DNA of 64,000 nucleotides from Crotophaga sulcirostris. Lineage: Eukaryota; Chordata; Aves; Cuculiformes; Crotophagidae. How positions within the stretch are numbered: the first letter of the stretch is position 1; each line of letters starts with the position of its first letter. Below are positions 13,400-26,670 of this stretch, in pieces. The notes beneath the pieces were generated by a model, which worked only from the letters and a program-made list of their open reading frames with translations, was not told the origin of the DNA and ran no database searches. The position numbers were made by a program, and so were the translations under genes. The stretch covers positions 1,257,669 to 1,321,668 of the forward strand of contig VYZB01000118.1 in NCBI GenBank assembly GCA_013397455.1, given 5' to 3'.

Positions 13400-16300
13400 C
13401 TAGAAAAAAGAAATAATTATTTTAGAAAGTTTATATCAGTTTATATCTCCCAAAAATTTCATTTAAACATTGTAGTAAGTGCTTGCAATCAAATATATAT
13501 ACCTAAAATTAGTTACATTAATACTTATTCATTTAGATTAAGGACTTTAATTTGTAAAGTAATGATGCCCACAATTTTCACAAAGGTAAGATATTTTAAA
13601 ATAAAGTCACATATTTATATTTACTTTGGATAAAAGGGCTTGAGGAGTACAGTTTGAAAAAGTCAGCAATTTAAAAATAAATCCTTTTCCCCCATTTCAT
13701 CATAAGTGTACAGTCAAATAAGTTCTCTGGATAAAATCTTCTCAAGTTGATGGAAACTGCAGAAGGAAGTAACATGCATCTTTGTTACAGTAGTATCTTC
13801 TTCTAAAATGTCAAGATATTTTAATTTCATCACCTGTTATCCTACATTTGTTAATAATTACCATTCTTCTCCTGTAATAAAATCCTTCTGTGAGGAGGAG
13901 CACAAGTCTCTTCCCATTTTCCTTCCTTAACTGAAGCATAGCCATCCACTCAGCCTCCACTTCCCTTTAAATCTATTTCTAATCTTCTTTTTGGTTAAAG
14001 TTTGCTCAGTTTTCTTTTCCATTCTAGACAGCTCGTATATATTAATGTAGAAATCTTTGCAAAAGCAGTTTTAAAAATGCTTTTTATGTAGATACTACTG
14101 AAAATTTATATTCTGTAGTATTTTCTTTGCTATTCAAAACAGAGCACTGGACACAACTTTGCAGCACCTTTAGCATTTGTATTTACTACTGTCTTCATTT
14201 TGAATACAAAGAAGGCACCTGAATAAAAGTTAATCTTTCTTTTGACAACACCACTTCATAGTAAAAATACACTTCTCCTCCTCATTTTCACCACAAATAA
14301 CTAAGAATGTACTCCAGGTCAGCTTTATGTGGTAGTCTGTGTAGCACATTGCCATAGAGAATACATCACAGCACATATCACAGCCTTAGTCAGTTTGAAG
14401 GGTTAACAACTTAGCGCAGGGAAGTATCTCAAAGCGCTAATAGTGTGGTAAAGAGAATCTGTTCCTTCTTGGTTCGTTATTAAAGTGAAGAAATAGGTAC
14501 TCAGCGGTTTTTGCCCTTGTGGAAGCAAACCTGGCATAAAGTTCACTGGATTTATAAAACAGTCAGAGTGAGCCTTCTTGAAGATCATGAATTATTCAAT
14601 GTCCATGGATTTTCTGATTTACATGGGGATGGAGCCCGGGATAGGGTTTGGATCTTATCACATTCTTTCTGAGGTTGCTAATGCGCTCCCTCCCTTAGCT
14701 AACTTTCTTCCACCACAGACAATAGAGACTAATTGGCAAATAGTGCTGTGACAGAGGCTGAGTCTCACTCTTGAGGTTTCAGTTATAACTTTAGAAACAG
14801 AGCATGGTTTTTTTTGTCTCTTCATTTCATGCAGAAGAAATAAAACAAAAAAAAAATCACCAACAAAAAAAAAAACAGATTAAAAAAGAATTCAAAGAAA
14901 GAACGTTTCAAAGTGGAAGGGTGTCCATCATATGGAACAAGGAAAATTTTGCAGCAAAGGGATGGACATGATTGGAAAAAAACCTTTTTATTCTGTTAAC
15001 TAAAACCTCAAGAGTTTTCAAGGGACACAAAGTAACAGAATGTCACAAGACAGAGAAGGATTCTACTTAATGAAGAGGAAAATCACCCACAAAAGATCAT
15101 TCTTCGTGGTGTCAAGAACTAAGCAACATATTGCCTCGTGCACTGATTTCAGCTGCTGGAAAAAGGCAATGAAAGAACTGAGAAAACAAAGACCTTGGAG
15201 AACAAACATTCAGCTGAGAAAGGACTGGCTTGACCATAAATCTGATATTTAAGATGGCAGCTAAGAAGTTCAAAAGAGGTAAACCAAAAGTACTCAGCTG
15301 ACGTAGTAATTCTAATGTACAAAAACACCATCCAAGAAGTGAGTCCTAGTGTAGTCAAGACCAAAAGCAGGAAAAGGAATGTGAGTGGGTTAACACCTGG
15401 GCGTGTTAAGGAGAAACGATTGTTGGTTGGTCTATCACTAATCAAAATAAAATTTGAAAAAAACCACTTTCAGTAGTTTTTCTATGAGAAGGTTTTCTAG
15501 GAGCTCTAGGAGAATTTCAACAAGTTGGGGTTTGTTTTTTTTTTTCTCAATTACAGTTCAGTGTCAAAAAAAAAACAAACCCAAAAAACAGACCAATTCA
15601 ATCTGGTTAGACAATGGCAGCAAGACAGAAATGAGCATGGAATCATGGTAATTTCAGCTGTAATTTAAGAGAAATAGATTGAGAGAGTGTAACCATGGAC
15701 ATAATTCTGTACAAATGATAAAACATAAACCATAAACCTTCCTGACCTCATTGTGCACAAAAGCAGGCTGCAGAGTCAGGATTTGGAATAAACATGGTAT
15801 GAAAACCTTTTAAATAGCAAACAATTGTGCCCCTTTCGGTGAAAAGACAATTCGGGGTTCAACAAAAAATGCAGGTAATGATTTTTTTCTTTTATTTCCC
15901 TGGACTGGATCAGATTATTGGTTAATTATGCTGTTTTACTTGTTTCACCTCCGCAGCCAATTCTGACTTGCCTGTCAGAAAAAGAAATGGTCTGTTTTGC
16001 AGCTCACTATGTGCAGCTCATTTAGAATAAACCCTGGCCTCCTCTGCTCTCCCATCTTCCATTTAGCCACTTCCCCATCATCAAAAATCTGACATATAAG
16101 GCAGGAGTTTGTTCTCCTGAAGGGTTATTGTTTTGTTCCACCAACAGTATCTAGACCGTGACAGTGACATTGGGTCTGCTTTCTGCCACGATGACAAACA
16201 TTACTTGCTTGTCATGGGGGAACTTAAGAACAATGCAGGTTTTAATCAAAACCGTAACAATAATTAATAAAAGTTGTATTATTTTTCTTGTTATTCTTAC
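13400..16300 (-). other. THSD7A: THSD7A intron, about 2.9 kb
   Basis: This intron is AT-rich with A-rich tracts at about 14840-14890 and a perfect 17-bp inverted repeat at 15528-15582. No interspersed repeat or extra exon was recognised. Confidence 0.85.
15528..15582. repeat. Perfect inverted repeat, 17-bp arms and 21-nt loop
   Basis: The left arm at 15528-15544 (GGG TTT G then ten T) is the exact reverse complement of the right arm at 15566-15582 (ten A, C, AAA, CCC). The 21-nt loop is unrelated. Transcribed within the THSD7A pre-mRNA it would fold as a hairpin. A low-complexity origin is likely. Confidence 0.9.
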
Positions 16301-16495
16301 CCACAAGAGTGCGTTTTCTTGTCCTGACTCCTCCACAGTCCCCATTACAGGAAGAAAACTTTGACCAGTTTGTAAACTGACAGTCATCTTGGCAGGGTAT
16401 CTGGCACGTCTGTGTTAAGGATGGTAGCGGGCCAGCGTATTTAAGGCACTCACTGATGTCAGCCTGTCCACCGTCTTGTCTGCGACAAGTAATTG
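16301..16495 (-). CDS. THSD7A: THSD7A exon, TSP1 repeats with NWSKFSSC motif
   Basis: This 195-nt symmetric exon has phase 1 at both ends. The acceptor is ...gcttccag and the donor GTGG|gtaaga. It encodes ITCRRQDGGQADISEC, LKYAGPLPSLTQTC and QIPCQDDC, the end of one fold, then QFTNWSKFSSCNGDCGG and VRTRKRTLVG, the start of the next. The cysteine spacing is canonical for TSP1 and the tryptophan ladder is partly kept (W-S-K-F). The reading frame stays open a little way into both flanking introns, but the GT/AG positions and the phase fit to both neighbours fix the boundaries. Confidence 0.95.
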
Positions 16496-17315
16496 CTGGA
16501 AGCAAAAAGGGTTGGAGTTTAGTTCAACAGTTTTTTTCACTAATGCCTCTATTCAATTTAGTAAATCTACAATATTCTACTACAAAATCACAATGTCCAG
16601 AATAGAAATACAAAAACCTAATATTTGCAGTCAATTATATCTTGAATGAATACATTTGACATTTCTGATTTCTTTGAGATTCTGTTTACATTTCTATTTA
16701 TCAGGATTTAATATGAAAAAAATATATCTTACAGACAACTGAAAATATTGTAAAGATTGCACCATATTATTCACACATTTCACATTATAATTTTTCCTAC
16801 AGATAGAGCCTATAATTTAGACATTAAAGATACTTTCAATGTCATTTTAAATAGCTCAATACTTTGTAAGCTACAACTTTATCAGCAGCATATATTTCAG
16901 AAAAAGTGATAGACGTAAAATTTAGAAATATATTTGAGTTCTGGAAACCACTTAACCACCCACAACAGCACTGCCGCCTCATGTTCTTCAGCAAATTTTA
17001 GTCTTGATAAAGGGTAAAAGGACAAAGCACATTTGCTAGGGATGGAGTATCAGCTATTAGGGGTAAAATGCTTTATAACGGGACAGCTATATCCTGAACA
17101 AAAGCTTCTTACATACAAGAAAAAAATAGTTTCTTAAAAAAACTTTAGGTGGCACAAAAGGAAGAAGTTGGAACATAAAGATTTACAAAGAATAGGGCTG
17201 TTTCATTAACATAGTCTTTAACAATGCTCTATTATAGTTCCTCATGAACAATTTATTTTTAACATGGTTGCTTATCTATTATTCTAACCTAAGACTCAGT
17301 AAATCCTGGTTTATT

Positions 17316-17380
17316 TCCTTGCCCAAGACAACATAAAATTTATTGCACAGTAACAAGATTGGAAACTTCTAGTTCTTTGT
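17316..17380 (-). repeat. Possible MIR-like remnant
   Basis: The plus strand reads CCTTGCCCAAGACAACATA, then GCACAGTAACAAGATTGGAA. This resembles the reverse orientation of the MIR/L3 segment that normally reads CTTGCCCAAGGTCACA followed by a GCAGAG block. The match is short and degraded. Confidence 0.3.
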
Positions 17381-17892
17381 TTACATAATAGAATCATATT
17401 TATGCTTCTTGGTACCAGACAGCACACAGTATAAGCAGTATCTCATGATGACTGTGAAAGTAATTTGGGTCAACAATTGTGGCAATAACATTGCATCCAA
17501 ACACAATATATCATTCTGTATACACATGAGGCAATATCATGTTTTGTATTACACTTCACTCTGTAATTTAAGCATAACATTTCGATTCTACTGACAATAA
17601 TTGTTTTATTGGTATGTGAATTGATAAAAAATGTAAATTTTACCAGCCGAACTATTAAGGCATAATCAAGTGCCATGGCTGGAGAAAAATGCAGTCTGAA
17701 TGCAAAGTTTCAAAATGAAACAGTAAACTGGCTATGAGTGACTATTTCCTCCTTGAGGAAAAAGGACGAGTACTTTAGGAAACTTGTAAGGTAAGGCATT
17801 GTAAAGTAATTGTAAAGGTTTACTGACCTATGATTTCTGAAGAAAGCTTTTTTGTCTGACAGTTCTTAGCTAAATTTTTACCTCATGATGAC

Positions 17893-17940
17893 TGTAGGTA
17901 GTTGAACTTGATGACCCACATGGTTCATTTCAAGCCTGTG
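17893..17940 (+). repeat. Possible degraded CR1 3' end
   Basis: GTAGTTGAACTTGATGACCC followed by ATGGTTCATTTCAAGCCTGT resembles the CR1 3' tail order: a GTTGGACTTGATGATC block and then a GGTCCCTTCCAACCTGT block. Only this short tail is visible. Confidence 0.35.
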
Positions 17941-18013
17941 TGCCTACTAAAACATATCCAAAGGTCCCAAGTAAATTGGTTTTGCCACACATTTGTGGTA
18001 AACACTGTGAAAG

Positions 18014-18037
18014 GGGTGTGTTGGGGTGTGTGTGTGT
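18014..18037. repeat. GT-rich simple tract
   Basis: Interrupted GTGTGTTGGGGTGTGTGTGT sequence; low complexity and short. Confidence 0.8.
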
Positions 18038-21000
18038 TTTTCCAGAGATGCTAAGCAAACAACTTCCCTGATCCCTAACTGCCCTTAGGAGCAGGGCTGC
18101 CAGCATTGTTTATAATAGGCTCAGAACTGCATTAAGTTGTGCTTACTGAGGGACTGACCAGCTGTACATTGTCTAATACAATTATTGTGTCAAATCCTAT
18201 TTCAGTAGCACAGTTTACACGAGGAAACCCTTCTTTCTTCAGCTATAGTGATTCAATGAGCAAATTCAAATATCTAAAACCTGAAAATCCATACAACTAC
18301 TTTAAGGGCGTATTAACTGTACCTCCTATAGGATTTCGAAAATTACACAAATATTTCGTAAAAACACAAATCAAACTAATATCTTCCAATACAAGCCTAG
18401 GTTATGGGTTTGGAGATCTTGTGAGATGTTTTTCTCTGCTAATAACACAGATTGGTTTCCCTGAGGTAAAAACACAGTGCAGACTAGTTCTACCATGTAG
18501 AAATTCAGAGGTCAAACCTAAATCCTCTGTCTTGTACTTTGACCTTGGCACGTGCATGCATTGGCAAAACTAATTCCATTATCTTCACTGTGTTCTCAGG
18601 GAGATATAGGCCACCACTTCTAGCAACAAAAACTACACCTAGCTAAGGGCTAAAAGACAGTCCACTGATTAACCCTATAACTTTTAATAATCTTCTTCAA
18701 AAGTTTAATACCCATTTTAGATACTGCCTCTCCATCTAGTCCCTTGATAGGCTATAAACATTGTCCATTGAAGAACATTCTTTCTTTCTAGCTAAATTGA
18801 GTTTTTCTAAAGCCAATATTCATTCTCTCATACATCTGCTTATTAAATATTGCTCTGTGGGCAGATATCCGCTCTGTCAGATTTCTTTTCACACTCACAC
18901 TTGTGCATTTAATTTACATCAAACAGACCCAGGTGAGAAGTTCCCCTGAGGATTAACACTTTGAGTTTTTTTCCAGATTAATTGAGAGTTGTACTGTAGC
19001 ATTCAAAGCAGGAAAACTCTTCATTCTCAAGACCTAAATATTTCACCTTAATAACAACACAAATTACAGGACAGCTAATCAATTCCTGAATCTTGCTTTT
19101 CACACTGCCTGTCCATAACTATTCATGTTACTTCTAGTTGACAAGACCTAGATGATTTGCTCTATATTCCATTTATCTAATGTTATACTACTATGTTATT
19201 CTAATGTTATTCAAGTAACAATTTGAAAGGTTTATACACCTTGCCACTATTGAAGAGTGGGTATTTTTCCATTTCTTAATGCAGGGATTTTGACAACTGT
19301 ATACATTTCATTAATACATTATTTTGGCCAGATAAATGTCTTGCTTGACACCTGAATTGCTCTTTTTGTTAGTAGAGTTACTTTTTCCACTTACAGTCTA
19401 ATTTGGGCAAAATATTCCCTGTCTCTCTGATCAAGTACATGGTTCTTTAATTATATTCTGTAAAAGTCACTGAGTGATGATTAACTCCCTATACAGAGAA
19501 GTGTTTTCAACTAATATAAAGCCATGTAGTGCCAGACTAATTATTTTGCCTATACAACCACATAATATTTATTACAGACATTAGCAGTAAATGGGAAGAG
19601 CACAGTTCTACTATTACTGAATTAAGCCCAAGTAATTGTTAAGTGAAAACATAAAATAGGAGTATGGCTAACAAAAAAATAGAATTTAACATGGAAACCA
19701 TTCACTTACAATACTGTTTTGGTATTTAACAGTTATTATCTCCCAGAAGGAAGGTGTGAAATAATCAGCAGTCTAAATTTTCTAGACAAGGGGACTTTGA
19801 TGTAATTAAAATTTAATTTGATAGCATTGTTTCCACCAAGCCATAAGGACTACAGAGCAATACATTTGTTGTTGGCATAATGAAACACCAAGACAGTATT
19901 TTAACAAGTTTTTTATGTGTGGTTTAATACCTTGGCAGTATTACCATCAAACTTACACTAAGATTTCACTGAGATGTGAGATGCAATGACTCCTACACCT
20001 AAAAATTAAAGTACTTTAAAAATGAAAGTGCTCTATGTCCTTTGATTTACAACATAATTGTGAAACCATTATTTCAATCGTTAAGTATTTTTAACAACAA
20101 AATTACTCTATTTCATTTCTAGAAAGGCAACGATTTTCAGTATACTAACTTCTCTTGCAGCTACTACCAATGCTAATCAATGTGATTTCATCTATGTTTA
20201 TTTCCTTTTCTTTGGGACTTGGTAGACTAGATATTACATGATGAAATGTTGCTATCATGAAGTTTCTTAATCAGGAGCGTGTGCCAATACAATCCTGAGC
20301 ATTCTTTACATGCCAAAGAAAACAACAATGTGTTTCTGCTGAATAAATTTGTCTGGAGATTTTGGTTCTTTTTTGTCAATAAAAAAAATAATTTACAATG
20401 TAAATACTGTCCTTGAGCACTGTTGTCCAAATTTTTATCTCTGTATAAAATCCGAAGCTGCTGGTTGTCATTTACAGTGACTAAAATATGAACCAGGCAA
20501 TAAGGCACTCCCATCCGTTAAGTCTTGATGATGGCAAAATAGTAGTTTTCAGCTCCATGAAGGAGCTGCAGTCCCTCATGATTTTGTCTGCTTGTGCTTT
20601 CAATGAAGGCATGAAACCCCCATAAGAGCAAATCTCCCCACTCCCATAAGCGATGACTAGAGAAGGAGGCTGCTGTCCCTGCTTAGTCACAGCAAAAGGA
20701 AAGGGCTTTTGACCACTGGTTCTGCCTCTGAGCCCCCCTGCGGCTCAAACAAGCCTGCAAGGCTGCCTTGTGTGCTCATGGCCACCCTGGGAAGCTTCCT
20801 CCGATTCCCCTGCTCCACTGTGTTTCAAATAACTCTACATACACACTGCAAAAGAAGAATAGCAAGAGTCTGGGATCAGCTCTTTAACAATAACCAATTT
20901 CCAGCAACATCAAGTACAGCTATTCAGATATTTTCTCTGACAGTCAGGTCACTTAAGCTTCTGCTTGAATTTTACAAATAACTTTCCTCTTGCTATTATA

Positions 21001-24000
21001 GAATACACTGACAGATTTCACAATTTTCATCCCATTTCTCCTATGAAACTCTGAGGAAGATTTATGGTGGCAAGGACTGCAGGCTGTGCATCCTTTTGCA
21101 AATTCTTTTTCGGTCACTGGGATAGCCCTTGCCATGTGCATCCATCCGTATACATCATGATGTGATTAGGCTATTGCAGTTTGGGCACTCGAACTTCTCA
21201 TCTGCTACATGTCCTCTTTACTAACACTGAGATGCAGTCCAACAAGCCCTACTTAAATCTGTAGAAACTACTGACAAAACAAGCCCTTTGGTAAGTAAGT
21301 TTCCTAGGCTTTCTTTTACAATTCAAAAGGGATTTTAACTGTATTTTTAGGTTCTGAACAGACGCCAGTGGAGTTGAGGTTTACTGACAAGATTTTTTAA
21401 GATACAAACATAATGTAACACAAAGAATACAAAGTATTATCTCAGCACATCTAGCAAGTTCCTCTCACAGTGAGTTTTACAGCCCACATCCAGATCAAAT
21501 ACTAGTAGTCTGGTTTTATCAAGCACTTACTCCCTTGTTCTAGTTTTTGTAATTTTTTTTGTTATTTTGTATTTGCTAACATTCTGCACCTCTCCCTCCT
21601 GGGTTTGAGGTGACTCCTCAAGAACCCTGGTTAATTTATATCTGTTAATTGAAAAACAGATTATGAAAATTAACACAATATAAATGCCATTGCAGTAAAA
21701 TTTGGCTTTTCTCTACATTTTCTGTTCCTACTGGATAGGGTTAAAAGGAAGTTTCAAACTCTTGAGGTTTTTGAACAAGAGACAACTAAAAGTCTTAAGT
21801 TACTGCATTCTATAATACATTCCTACCCCGCTCATCCACACTTAACGTTCTACCAGTGATACGACTGCAAACTTTCTTTCATCACAGACATCTGACACAA
21901 CTGTCATGACTATCTGCCTTGTTCAAATAAGGTTCTTGACTACAGCAATGGATTTACTGCCCACGTATTAAATGCTATGTTTCTATGCTTAGATTTAGAT
22001 ATAAATAGCTGTCCATCAATTGCATGAATAATTACCAAACCTTTTTCTTTAAAAAATTCTAATCCTTCCCTTGTTCTTAAAACAAAAATTACCAAACTGA
22101 TTTATTTGATTTCCTCTGCATTGACCCAAGTTCTATTTTTGTGACATGTTCATTTAAACTGACATGATTTGTAACGAAACCTTCATTATACAAGACAGCT
22201 AGAAACAGAGCTGTCTTTAACAATGAATCACAATTCTAAACTTTATGATTCATTCAAGTATCTCTTCTGCCAAGCAAGACCAAAGTGATAAAAAAGCTGA
22301 AGAATGGTAATGTAAAAAGTAAATGTAAAAACGTAAAAACTGTGATAAAAGCAAGGCATGCCTATGCTCTAGTTACTCATAGACTCAGACACCTAACCAG
22401 TCATTTTTATTGATTTCTAACTTCTGTTTTTTCCTTGTTTTTCCTCCAGGTTTGATTATCTCTCTAACTAAAATACAAACAGTGCAGAGCTAATAAATTT
22501 GTAGTCAGATATACCCTTACCCTGCTGTACATTTCTATTCTTTCTTATTTAACACATTTTCTGATACATTACATGTTACAGTGTGCATAGGCAATCAGAT
22601 CAGAAACAGAACAGGCAACATCCCCTTGCACTGAAGAAGAGGAACCGAGAACTGTTCACATATACAAGAATGCAATTACTTGCTCTATTGAGTATCTACA
22701 CAAAATCAAAGGACAATCCACAGGAATCCAAAGGGCTGAGATTACTTCTACAAGATTACTGTTTCACTATGTCATCAAAAGTAAATTGCCACAAGCAGAT
22801 GAACAAACGTGTGATTTCTGCACTCATGAGCATCAGAAATTTGATAGGTAACACTTTTCCAATTAAAAAAGAAATTCTTCTATGTCTGCACTTTCACAGT
22901 CTGGCAAAGATTTGTACAGAAATCATCAATAAACGTTTTACAAAGCAAAAGTTACTTTTATGCAAAAATTCAACTATTAATTCCAAGTCATATTAATTGT
23001 AAAGATTTTCATGAAAAAAAAAATCACTTCTCTCAGTCTAAAGAAAAGCTGTACTCATTTAGTTAGTTCCTACAGAATATACGTTTACACTATTGAGAAT
23101 AAAAGTGAAAGATATATTGAATACATTGTGAGGTATTAAAACATGATATATAATATATATTTGTGTTCAAAACTTACATTTTCTGTTAATTTTCTTAATT
23201 TACATCAATGGGAAAATACTGGGGCTAAAAACGCTCTGTCTTCAATCCCTGCTACTTTCACCGCTGCAACAGGCTAGACAATATTTAGATTCATATTTAA
23301 ATACTTGGACCGAGGCAAAAATAATCTTTGTTTACCCAACTTAAATAACTTTCTCCATGAGTTCAACAATAACATTTATACATTGGCTAGACTCCTAACA
23401 GCTGATCTCAGAAACATTTACAGAATTCTGAAAAAACGCCTGATTTCTTCAGGCTTAGCTGGTTCCAGGGATCTTAATTAATGGTTGCTCATCCTACCAC
23501 TTGACCGTGTTACACTGGAGAGCTACTTCAATTATATCTGCCTGTGGGAACACGACTACTGCTTGAATACATCATCCTTTGCAAGATCAAACTCTGTGTA
23601 GGACCAGAGGGAAATTCTTCCAATCTATTTTACCAGATTTGAAAACTGTATGCCCAGTTATTCCAAACTAATGTATTACTCTGCATGTGTGTGTGTAGTG
23701 CACGTGATTGAAATTACAGTATAAATAAAGGAAACTCTTGGAATGCACAAGAAAAATAAAAAACAATTTTCATGCAGTATAGTTAGCTATCTATATTTAT
23801 CAACTGACTTTCATGCAAAGTCAAGGGATATAGGTACTACTATGCAAGTAGAAGACAACATTTTGTACTATCTGAACTCTTACCCGTCAAAGACAGAAAT
23901 CTTATTTTCTACCTGTGTAATCTGAATGTATCCTCCAGAGCTCCTAGAAATAGATTATATCAATGATAGTCCTTCAAAAGAATTACCACAGCCAGAAGTC

Positions 24001-24611
24001 TTTTGTATTAGCAGGCAATATCTGCATGTTTTCTTTTATGGTAAGCCATAAATAGATCTCCTACACGCTTTTTGAGTAAGTGGTAGAAGTTACTAGCTTA
24101 AGATTTAGTCTATGACTTTCTAAAGTATTCCATAACCTCCTTTAATACTGCAAGGAGGTTAATAACCAGAATATTTCACTTCTGTAGTTAGCAGGGTTCT
24201 TGCTCAGGAATTCCACAATCTGCTGAGCCAATATTGTTTTAACGGATAGAAGTTGGCACTTGGAAAAGACAAAAGAAAAAAAAACCTTCCTGGGATTCAG
24301 GGTTGACTAATCATTCAAAGCAATTCAATTACCATAACACAGTAAGTAGGAACTGCAATTATTTTCATAGTGAATTTAACACACCTAAACCCCCGTCTCC
24401 TGACTATACATAACAACCACATATACGCAGTTCTTTTAAATTCACAAAACTATCTATGAAAACAAGTGACAGTAAAGCTGGATATAGATGCTAAAATTAT
24501 TTGTTATCAAATGGAAATGGCAGAAAAATGTCTGAACCACTGGGCTCAAACGGTCAGGGGTTTTGAATCTGAACCAGCAGCTGGTTAAGAGCTCTGCACC
24601 TCAACGGATAA

Positions 24612-25160
24612 ATCCAGGGCCAATTCTGTTTAGCATATTAAGCAACCTGTAGAGAAAGCATCCTCAGCAAGCTTGGGAACACCAGTTTGAGGAGAAGTCA
24701 ATATCTACCTAGAGGTTAGGGTTGCCATTCAGAGGACCTTGATAGCCTGGAGAAATGGACTGGCACCAAATTTGAACACTATAAATGCAAGGTCCTGCAT
24801 CTCTCATCCTCCCACTGCTCTCTACAACTATCTAATTCAAGGATATAGAGAAGAAGAGGTAAACTGTTCTCAGAGATACCATAGTATAAGGACAAGGGGC
24901 CAAGGACACAAATTAGAGCAAGGGACATTTTCAAAAAGGGAAAAAATGCAGTGCTGGACTGGACAAGCACTGGAACAGATGTCCAGAGAGGTTGTAGGAT
25001 CTCCATCCCAGGAGATACTCCAAACATGTTGAGCCACGGCCCTGAGCGAACTGTTGTAGTCTGGGTAGGATATAACTTTGAAACTGGCCCCGCTTGGGTG
25101 GAAGGTTGGACAAAGGGACCTCCAGAGCATCCTTCCCATTCAAAATTATTGTAGCGTTCT
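24612..25160 (+). mobile_element. CR1 LINE, degraded copy
   Basis: The sequence follows CR1 from the ORF2 reverse-transcriptase region (CCAATTCTGTTTAGCATATT; CTCAGCAAGCTTGG) through ORF2's end (GCACTGGAACAGATGTCCAG) to a 3' tail (GGTTGGACAAAGGGACCTCC). It has many substitutions and internal shortening and encodes no intact protein. The divergence suggests an older insertion than the copies at 25962-26670 or 57984-58476; that ranking is by eye. Confidence 0.75.
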
Positions 25161-25679
25161 CCAATCCTAAATTTTCGGTCAAACACAGGGAGAAAAGGTT
25201 TTATATTCAGTCTAATGGATATACCCATATATACACCTTTACATTCTCACCACATGAAAAAAGTCACGTTTTCACAGGTGAATTTATAAAACCTTTTTCA
25301 CAAAAAGAATATGTAAAGTCACTCCTCCCTATTATCTTTTTTTCTTCTTTTAGAAAATTTACTTTTCACAAGTACCTCTGCAAATTTGTTTCAGGTAAAT
25401 ATGGTGAGATAAACTGAACAAACAATATCACAAAATTAGTCACTAATGTGATATCTATACTTAAAAATAAATTAATGTTGTTGCTTTATGAATGAAACAT
25501 TCGTCAAATGCCAGTTAGGATGCACTCTACCATACTAGCGTTCAGTCATTTCCTTCGCTAATGCACATAACAACAGATAAAATTAACGTTAGGTTATAAT
25601 GACTAAAATTTTAGGCATTTCCCACACCAGTGCAGTTATAGATTTATGAGGACTGTATGATAGAAACAAAGGTTCTAAC

Positions 25680-25783
25680 CTCTTGCCTGTAGCCCAGGTC
25701 CACAAGTCTCTTGTGCTCCTGGACTGTCTTGGCGCACATACCATGGTACTAGCTGGCACCTGCGCCACTTGTGGGTCTTCCAC
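25680..25783 (-). CDS. THSD7A: THSD7A exon, TSP1 repeat N-terminal half
   Basis: This short exon of 104 nt starts in phase 2 and ends in phase 1, with acceptor ...cattttag and donor AGAG|gttag. The donor has T at +3 instead of the usual purine but keeps G at +5. It encodes WKTHKWRRCQLVPWYV, then RQDSPGAQETCGPGLQAR: the opening strand and first two cysteines of a TSP1 fold. The block is very close to human THSD7A. With the exon at 29068-29200 it makes a 237-nt unit with phase 1 at both outer ends. Confidence 0.95.
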
Positions 25784-25961
25784 CTAAAATGAGAGGAGAA
25801 ACAATCAATTACAAACAAGCTATTTAAACCTACAGCAATCAAAGATGAGGCAGCACAAGTGCTAGATAGCATTAGAAACCACTCTAAGCTATTGCTTATT
25901 ATTACTAACTGGTCACAGTTAGTTCACAACAAACTGAACAATACCGTAAACTCTTCCCTCC

Positions 25962-26670
25962 TACACAGAATGGTTTGGGTTGGAAGGTACCTTAAACATC
26001 ATCCAATTCCAACCCCCCTGCCGTGGGCAGGGACATCTTCCACTAGACCAGGTTGCTTATAGCCTCACCCAAAGTGGTCTTGAACACCTCCAGGAATGGG
26101 GAAACCAAGACTTCTCTGTGCAACCTGTTCCAGTGCCTCACCATCCTCACAGTAAAAAATTTCCTCCTAATATCTAATCTAGATCTCCCCTCTTTCAGCT
26201 TAAAACTGTTATCCCTCACCCTCTCTCTACATTCCCAGATATAGAGTCCCTCCCTAGCTTTTCTGTAGGCCCTCTTTAAGAGCTAGAAGGCTGCCATAAG
26301 GTCTCCTTGCACTCCTTAGGAGCCTTGTGTTCTCCTAAGTCTCACAGTCTGTCTTCATAAGGGATGCGCTTGAGCCCTCTGATCATCTTCATGGTCCTCC
26401 TCTGGACTCTCTCTAACAGATCCAAGTCCTTCCTATGTTGAAGACTCTCGAAATGAACACAGTACTCCAATGAGGTTCCACAAGAGCAGAGAACAGAGGC
26501 AGAATCACCTCCTTCGACATGCTGGTCACACTTCTTCTGATGCAACCTAGGGTAAGGTTGGCTTTCTGGGCTGCAGGCATGCATTGACAGCTCATGTTAA
26601 GCTTCTCATCCACCAGCACCCCCAAGTCCTTCTCTTCTGGGTTACTCTCAATTCATTCTCTGCCCAGCTT
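25962..26670 (-). mobile_element. CR1 LINE, long 3' fragment
   Basis: The plus strand starts AGAATGGTTTGGGTTGGAAG and continues through the familiar CR1 3' UTR and ORF2 C-terminal region to TTCTCTGCCCAGC near 26670. The element therefore lies on the minus strand, co-directional with THSD7A. It retains pieces of ORF2 C-terminal coding sequence ([17 protein letters not shown]). It is truncated at the 5' side and broken by frameshifts. It lies about 180 bp upstream, in transcript order, of the exon at 25680-25783. Confidence 0.92.

Larger units (their letters stand above)
16496..25679 (-). other. THSD7A: THSD7A intron, about 9.2 kb
   Basis: This intron contains a possible MIR-like remnant (about 17316-17380, minus), a degraded CR1-like 3' end (about 17893-17940, plus), a GT-rich tract (18014-18037) and a plus-strand degraded CR1 copy (24612-25160). 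Several chance open frames occur (the longest is at 18139-18573), but none resembles a known protein. Most of 18600-24500 shows nothing beyond AT-rich unique sequence. Confidence 0.85.

Noticed and set aside
18139..18573. 144-codon open frame on the plus strand
   Set aside because: It lies in an intron, antisense to THSD7A. It has no recognisable domain or family resemblance and its composition matches the AT-rich surroundings. A chance open frame of this length is expected in 64 kb.
20481..20690. Possible retrocopied gene fragment on the minus strand
   Set aside because: The frame looked protein-like at first (soluble, mixed composition), but I recognise no family. There is no poly(A) tail and no target-site duplication.
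22583..22996. 137-codon open frame on the plus strand
   Set aside because: Lysine-rich chance translation of AT-rich intron, with no domain or conserved motif.
24779..25228. 149-codon open frame on the minus strand
   Set aside because: It is the antisense reading of the plus-strand CR1 copy at 24612-25160.
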